Below, in pieces: positions 59,882 to 64,000 of a DNA stretch of 64,000 nucleotides. Made by a program: the position numbers and the translations under genes. Origin of the DNA: Teichococcus wenyumeiae. GTDB taxonomy: Bacteria; Pseudomonadota; Alphaproteobacteria; Acetobacterales; Acetobacteraceae. How positions within the stretch are numbered: position 1 is the first letter of the stretch; every line of letters begins with the position of its first letter. The DNA is taken from assembly GCF_003696345.1 (NCBI RefSeq), contig NZ_RFLX01000016.1:22621-86620 (forward strand), given 5' to 3'. Under the pieces are notes generated by a model that ran no database searches, was not told where the DNA came from, and was given only the letters and a program-made list of their open reading frames with translations.

Positions 59882-60721
59882 GTGACGGCTGTGCCGCACT
59901 CGGCGGGCATCGCCCCGCCACGCCACCCCGTGCCGGCCAAGGCCTGCGACGCCCACCTGCACGTTCTCGACAGCCGCTTTCCCGGCGCGGGACCCGTTGC
60001 CGGCATGACGCTGGCCGACTACCGGCTGCTGCAGCGCCGCCTCGGCACCAGCCGCGCCGTGCTGGTGCAGGCCAAGCACCATGGCACCGACCCCGCCGCG
60101 CTGCTGGACGCGCTGGCGCAACTCGGCCCGGATGGCCGCGGGATCGCCGTGCTGCCCCCCGGCACGCCGGACGAGGAGTTCCGCCGCCTTAACGACGCCG
60201 GCGTGCGCGGGCTGCGGCTGAGCTTGTGGAACCCGGCGGACGCACCCCTGTCGCTGGCTGACCTGGCGCCGCTCGCTGCCCGCGTTGCGCCATTGGGCTG
60301 GCACTTGCAACTGCACCTGACGGCGGCGCAGATCCTGGAAGCCGCCGATGTGCTGGCCACCCTGCCTTGCCCCGTGGTCTTCGACCACATGGCCCGCCTG
60401 CCGCCGGAGGATGGACCGGAGCATCCCGCCTTCGCCGTGGTGGCGCGGCTGCTGCAATCCGGACGGGCCTGGGCGAAGCTGTCCGGCGCCTACCTGAACA
60501 CCCGCAGTGGCCCGCCCTACCCGGAAGCCGGCCGCATCGCCCGCGCCTTCATTGCCGAGGCGCCGGAGCGCCTGGTCTGGGGCAGCGACTGGCCGCATGT
60601 GACCGAGCCGCACAAGCCGGATGACGCCCTGCTGCTGGACCTGCTGGCCGAGTGGGCCGGCCCGCGGCTCACCGATCGCATCCTGGTGGACAATCCCGCC
60701 ACCCTCTACGGCTTCGCCTGA
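59882..60721 (+). CDS. Amidohydrolase family 2 protein
   Basis: 279-residue metal-dependent TIM-barrel hydrolase. The blocks are ACDAHLHVLDS (HxH), PVVFDHMARLP and LVWGSDWPHV (Asp ligand). The start is uncertain: no ATG is well placed in phase, and GTG 59882 gives about 30 residues before the HxH motif, with GTG 59891 as alternative. It is a relative of the protein at 23645. It opens a plus-strand operon and may hydrolyse a lactone or related ring (inference). The CoA-ester lyase gene begins 13 nt downstream. Confidence 0.85.
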   Translation: MTAVPHSAGIAPPRHPVPAKACDAHLHVLDSRFPGAGPVAGMTLADYRLLQRRLGTSRAVLVQAKHHGTDPAALLDALAQLGPDGRGIAVLPPGTPDEEFRRLNDAGVRGLRLSLWNPADAPLSLADLAPLAARVAPLGWHLQLHLTAAQILEAADVLATLPCPVVFDHMARLPPEDGPEHPAFAVVARLLQSGRAWAKLSGAYLNTRSGPPYPEAGRIARAFIAEAPERLVWGSDWPHVTEPHKPDDALLLDLLAEWAGPRLTDRILVDNPATLYGFA

Positions 60722-60734
60722 ACAGGACCGCGCC

Positions 60735-61628
60735 ATGACCTTCGCCTCCCTCGACGCCATGCGCAGCAAGCTGTTCCTGCCCGGCACGCGGCCGGAACTC
60801 TTCGCCAAGGGCGCGACCTCCGCCGCCGATGCGCTGAGCTTTGACCTGGAGGATTCCGTGGCGCCGGAGCGCAAGGCCGAGGCCCGCGCCCATGTCGCCG
60901 CCGCGCTGCGCGACCCGGCCCTGCGTGCCGCGGGCAAGCTGGCCATCGTGCGCGTGAACGCACCCGGCACGCCGCATTTCGCCGAGGATGTGGCGGCGCT
61001 GGCCGGAACCGGGCTGGATGCCATCAACCTGCCCATGGTGGAATCTGCTGCCATGGTGCGGGATGCCATCGCGGTTATCGCGCGGGCGGAGGCTGCCGTG
61101 GGCGCCGCGCCCTGCGGCATCCTGGCGAATATCGAGACGCCGCGCGGGCTGCGGCTGGCCGCCGAGATCGCCGGCGCCGACCCGCGCGTGGCCGGGTTGC
61201 AGATCGGCTATGGCGACCTCTTCGAGCCTTTCGGCATCGCCCGCGACGACGAGGCCGCGCTGCATCAGGTGCGCCTCCAGGTGCGGCTGGCAGCGGCGGA
61301 GGCACGTATTCCGGCCTTCGACGGCGCGCTGGCCGCGATCGCCTCGCCCGAGCGCTGCCGGGCGGAGGCCGAGGCGTCCCGCCGGCTCGGCTTCGCCGGC
61401 AAGTCCTGCATCCATCCCAGCCAGATCGCCATCGTGAACGCTGCCTTCCAGCCCAGCGAGGCCGAGATTGCCCGCGCCGCCCGCGTGGTCGCGGCGGCCG
61501 AGGAGGCCGAGACCAAGGGCATCGGCGCCTATACCGTGGATGGGCAGATGGTGGACGCGCCTTTTGCCGCCAGCGCCCGCGCCGTGCTGGCACTGGCGCG
61601 GCGGCTGGGCCTCGGCGCCGCAGCCTGA
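60735..61628 (+). CDS. CitE-like CoA-ester lyase (HpcH/HpaI aldolase family)
   Basis: 297-residue lyase of the malyl/citramalyl-CoA lyase and CitE group. The N-terminal motif is KLFLPGTRPELF; the Mg/acid motif is ALSFDLEDSVAPERK; later blocks are GILANIETPRGL and GKSCIHPSQIAIV. It cleaves a 3-hydroxyacyl-CoA to acetyl-CoA or a similar unit plus an oxo acid. ATG 60735 is chosen because the product begins directly at the family start, 13 nt after the amidohydrolase stop. It is paired with the CoA transferase at 62639 in the same operon. Confidence 0.92.
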   Translation: MTFASLDAMRSKLFLPGTRPELFAKGATSAADALSFDLEDSVAPERKAEARAHVAAALRDPALRAAGKLAIVRVNAPGTPHFAEDVAALAGTGLDAINLPMVESAAMVRDAIAVIARAEAAVGAAPCGILANIETPRGLRLAAEIAGADPRVAGLQIGYGDLFEPFGIARDDEAALHQVRLQVRLAAAEARIPAFDGALAAIASPERCRAEAEASRRLGFAGKSCIHPSQIAIVNAAFQPSEAEIARAARVVAAAEEAETKGIGAYTVDGQMVDAPFAASARAVLALARRLGLGAAA

Positions 61629-61655
61629 AGCAAGAAGATCCTGAGGAAACCTGCA

Positions 61656-62636
61656 ATGATCGCTGCAATACCCCGCCGTGGCCTGCTGGCCAGCGCCCTG
61701 GCCGCCCCGCTGGTGCTGCCCGGCCTCGCCCGCGCGCAGGGCAACTGGCCCAGCCGCACCGTGCGCGTGGTGGTGCCCTTCACCCCCGGCGGCTCCAACG
61801 ACGCCGTGGCGCGCCCGCTGGCCGAGCATTTCCAGCGCCGCCTTGGCCAGCCTTTCGTGGTGGAGAACAGGCCCGGCGCCGGCAGCACGCTGGGCTCCAA
61901 CGAGGTCGCCCGCGCGGCGCCGGATGGCTACACGCTGCTGGTGACTTCCTCCACCTTCGCCACCAGCGCGGCGACGCAGGCGACACCCTATGACGCCATC
62001 GGCGATTTCGAGGGCGTGGCGCTGGCCGCCACGGCGCCGCTGCTGGTGCTGGCCACGAAGTCCTTCCCGGCCAACAACCTGAAGGAGGCGGTGGAGTATA
62101 TCCGCGCCAACCCGGGCAAAGTGGATTACGGCTCCGCCGGCCCTGGCAGCATCAACCAGCTTTCGGCGGAGCTTTTCGCGCAGAGGGCCGGCGGCTTGCA
62201 ACTCGTGCACATCCCCTATCGAGGCATGGGGCCGGCGACGACCGACCTGGTGGCCGGCACCATCCAGCTTCTCTTCACCACCGTGCCCTCGGCCGCCGGG
62301 CTGGTGAAGGATGCCAGCGTCAAGATCCTCGGCTGGACCTCCGAGGCCCGGCCCGCCAGCGGCCCGCAGGCACCGACGCCGAAGGAAAGCGGCCTGGATT
62401 ACAGCGCCGAGATCTGGTGGGGCCTGCTGGCCCGCCGCGGCACGCCGCGCGAGATCGTGGAGAAGCTCAACGCCGTCGCCAATGAGGCGCTGGGCGAGGG
62501 GCGCCTCGCCCAATACCTGCGCGGCGAGGGCGCCGAGCCTTCCCCGCGCCCCGCTGCCGACTTCGACAGCTTCCTGAAGCAGGACATCGCCCGCTGGAAG
62601 CAGGTTGCCACCGCCGCCAACATCCGGATCGACTGA
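61656..62636 (+). CDS. Tripartite tricarboxylate transporter substrate-binding protein (TctC/Bug family), orphan
   Basis: 326-residue periplasmic binding protein. A proper signal peptide is present (RRGLLASALAAPLVLPGLAR, cleaved after ARAQG). Blocks include VRVVVPFTPGGSNDAVARPL, VVENRPGAGSTLGSNEVA and VHIPYRGMGP. No TctAB genes are nearby. ATG 61656 has CTGAGGA upstream. It is located between the CitE-like lyase and the CoA transferase genes, so it probably binds the carboxylic acid used by that pathway. Compare the orphan at 6777, which lacks a good signal. Confidence 0.92.
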   Translation: MIAAIPRRGLLASALAAPLVLPGLARAQGNWPSRTVRVVVPFTPGGSNDAVARPLAEHFQRRLGQPFVVENRPGAGSTLGSNEVARAAPDGYTLLVTSSTFATSAATQATPYDAIGDFEGVALAATAPLLVLATKSFPANNLKEAVEYIRANPGKVDYGSAGPGSINQLSAELFAQRAGGLQLVHIPYRGMGPATTDLVAGTIQLLFTTVPSAAGLVKDASVKILGWTSEARPASGPQAPTPKESGLDYSAEIWWGLLARRGTPREIVEKLNAVANEALGEGRLAQYLRGEGAEPSPRPAADFDSFLKQDIARWKQVATAANIRID

Positions 62637-62638
62637 GC

Positions 62639-63877
62639 ATGGACCAGCACGCGCCCTCCCGCCTGCATCGCAAGGCCTTCGACCCCGCCGCGCGCGGCCC
62701 GCTGCATGGGGTGCGCGTGCTGGACCTGGCGCGCCTGGTGGCCGGCAATACGCTGAGCATGGTGCTGGCCGACCATGGCGCCGAGGTGGTGAAGGTGGAG
62801 CCGCCCGAGGGCGACACGCTGCGCGCCTGGAAGGTGCAGGGTGTCGAGACATCCTGGAAAAGCTGGTGCCGCAACAAGAAAAGCATCTGCCTCGACCTGC
62901 GAAATCCGGAAGCGCAGGCCGTGGTGCGGGCCTTGGTGAAGGATGCCGCCATCCTGACGGAAAGCTTCCGCCCCGGCGTGCTGGAGCAGATGGGGCTGGC
63001 GCCGGAAGTGCTGCATGAGATCAACCCGGCGCTGGTGATCGTGCGCATCAGCGGCTGGGGGCAGGATGGCCCCTACCGTCACAAGCCGGGCTTTGGCACG
63101 CTGGTGGAAGGCTATTCCGGCTTCGCCGCCGTCAATGGCTTCGCGGACCGGGAGCCCGTGCTGCCGCCGATGTTCATGGGCGACTGCTACGCTGGCATCT
63201 ATGGCGCGGCATCCGCCACCATCGCGCTGCGGCACGCGGAGCAGACCGGCCAGGGGCAGGTGATCGACCTTTCGCTGATCGACCCCATGCTGGCGGTGAT
63301 GGACCCACAGACCGCCAACTACTGCCTGACCGGCCGCACCAAGCAGCGCACCGGCAGCCGCAGCACCAATACCGCGCCACGCAACGCCTATCGCACGCGG
63401 GATGGCGGCTGGGTCTGCCTGTCCTCCTCCACCCAGGGCATGACGGAGAAGCTGCTGCGCTCGATCGGGCGGGCGGAGCTGATCCAGGACCCGCGCTTCC
63501 GCACCAATGTGGACCGGCTGCGCAACTGGCAGGAGCTGGACGGCATCGTCGCCGGCTTCATCGCCGAGCGCGACAAGGCCGAGGTGCTGGACCATTTTGA
63601 CAAGGCCGGCGTTACCATCGGCCCCATCATGGATGCCGCGGACCTATTGCAGGACCCTTACGTGGCGGAGCGCGAGGCGCTGATCGAGGTGCCGGACGAC
63701 GATATGCCCGGCGGCTTCGTGCCGATGCATGGCATGGTGCCGCGCCTTTCTGCCACGCCTGGCGTGCTGGCCCGCCCGGCGCCGAAGCTGGGCGAGCATA
63801 ACGACGAGATCCTGTGCCCCGCCCTGGGCGAGGCCGAGCTGGCGCGACTGCGCGCCGCAGGCGTCGTGTGCGGCTGA
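62639..63877 (+). CDS. CaiB/BaiF family III CoA transferase
   Basis: 412-residue CoA transferase. It has VLADHGAEVVKVEPPEGDT, ISGWGQDGPYRHKPGFG, the catalytic-Asp segment MFMGDCYAGIYGAA and a HAEQTGQGQ loop. The ATG starts 2 nt after the TctC stop (TGAGCATG), so translation is coupled. It is the last gene before the transposase remnant at the window edge, and probably the last of the operon that begins at 59882. It would activate the acid that the CitE-like lyase splits. Confidence 0.92.
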   Translation: MDQHAPSRLHRKAFDPAARGPLHGVRVLDLARLVAGNTLSMVLADHGAEVVKVEPPEGDTLRAWKVQGVETSWKSWCRNKKSICLDLRNPEAQAVVRALVKDAAILTESFRPGVLEQMGLAPEVLHEINPALVIVRISGWGQDGPYRHKPGFGTLVEGYSGFAAVNGFADREPVLPPMFMGDCYAGIYGAASATIALRHAEQTGQGQVIDLSLIDPMLAVMDPQTANYCLTGRTKQRTGSRSTNTAPRNAYRTRDGGWVCLSSSTQGMTEKLLRSIGRAELIQDPRFRTNVDRLRNWQELDGIVAGFIAERDKAEVLDHFDKAGVTIGPIMDAADLLQDPYVAEREALIEVPDDDMPGGFVPMHGMVPRLSATPGVLARPAPKLGEHNDEILCPALGEAELARLRAAGVVCG

Positions 63878-63945
63878 GGCAAAGCCAGAACGGGGAGGAG
63901 CCAGGGAATGGCGATTTGATCTTCCGCTGATTTGATGGACAGGGA

Positions 63946-64000
63946 TCAGGCGGCATTGTGCTCTATCTGCTCTGGCGTCTGGTAGCCCAGGGCGGAGTGG
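63946..64000 (-). mobile_element. IS3-family transposase, C-terminal end (cut by window edge)
   Basis: Reading the minus strand from 63999, the final residues are HSALGYQTPEQIEHNAA followed by TGA (63946-63948). This is the typical HSALGY-x-TP C-terminus of the IS3-family integrase (OrfB). The rest lies beyond the window. The outer end of the element should fall within about 63878-63945, but I cannot fix its terminal repeat. It follows the CoA-transferase stop by 68 nt, so an insertion sequence borders this catabolic region. Confidence 0.85.

Noticed and set aside
1..64000. CRISPR arrays, tRNA or rRNA genes, prophage modules
   Set aside because: No regularly spaced repeats, cloverleaf-like segments, rRNA cores or phage structural genes were seen.

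Overview
The window is high-GC DNA, packed with genes that mostly start at ATG or GTG behind purine-rich ribosome sites. The content suggests an alphaproteobacterium of the Acetobacteraceae, Roseomonas-like (inference): family-5 peptide-type ABC transporters, orphan TctC-type binding proteins, CaiB/BaiF CoA transferases, thiolase/DUF35 pairs and many LysR regulators. I see no rRNA, tRNA, CRISPR array or prophage. The only mobile-element trace is the C-terminal end of an IS3-type transposase at the right edge.

Layout. 1-6718: an opp/dpp-type transporter (fused ATPase, two permeases, binding protein) followed by a thiolase-like protein, its DUF35 zinc-ribbon partner and a TctC protein. 7770-10387: an SDR oxidoreductase divergent from a second thiolase/DUF35 pair. 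10446-20384: a complete second peptide-type transporter, a tandem-fused CoA transferase, a metallophosphoesterase and an SMP-30 lactonase. 20493-25316: a GntR regulator, a metallo-beta-lactamase-fold hydrolase, an alpha/beta hydrolase without its serine, an amidohydrolase and a carboxymuconolactone-decarboxylase-like protein. 25554-30028: a LivK-type binding protein and a 3-hydroxyisobutyrate-dehydrogenase-family enzyme, divergent from a two-subunit ThDP decarboxylase, then a LysR gene.

30174-41833 differs in character. It holds a RecD2-type helicase divergent from a type IA topoisomerase, a PLP gamma-family enzyme, a secreted RTX/SGNH esterase, a protein with two HARP-like repeats, and HtpG. 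42004-51716 is a six-gene minus-strand operon: class III aminotransferase, flavin monooxygenase, amidase, family-5 binding protein, and both subunits of a dimethylformamidase-like iron amidohydrolase. It diverges from a TetR gene. 51719-56871 is LysR, HMG-CoA-lyase-like lyase, CoA transferase and an aconitase-family hydratase with swapped domain order. 57016-63877 holds another binding protein, a LysR gene, an amidohydrolase, a CitE-like lyase, a TctC protein and another CoA transferase.

How the genes work together (inference): the window is mainly an accessory catabolic region. Binding proteins capture amide- or acid-type compounds. Amidases, amidohydrolases, a flavin monooxygenase and an aminotransferase trim them. 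CoA transferases activate the acids, and retro-Claisen or retro-aldol lyases (HMG-CoA-lyase-like, CitE-like, thiolase/DUF35) cleave them. The strongest candidate for an undescribed system is the TetR-linked dimethylformamidase-like operon. Next come the helicase/topoisomerase neighbourhood, which shares a small aromatic module, and the hydratase/CoA-transferase/lyase modules.
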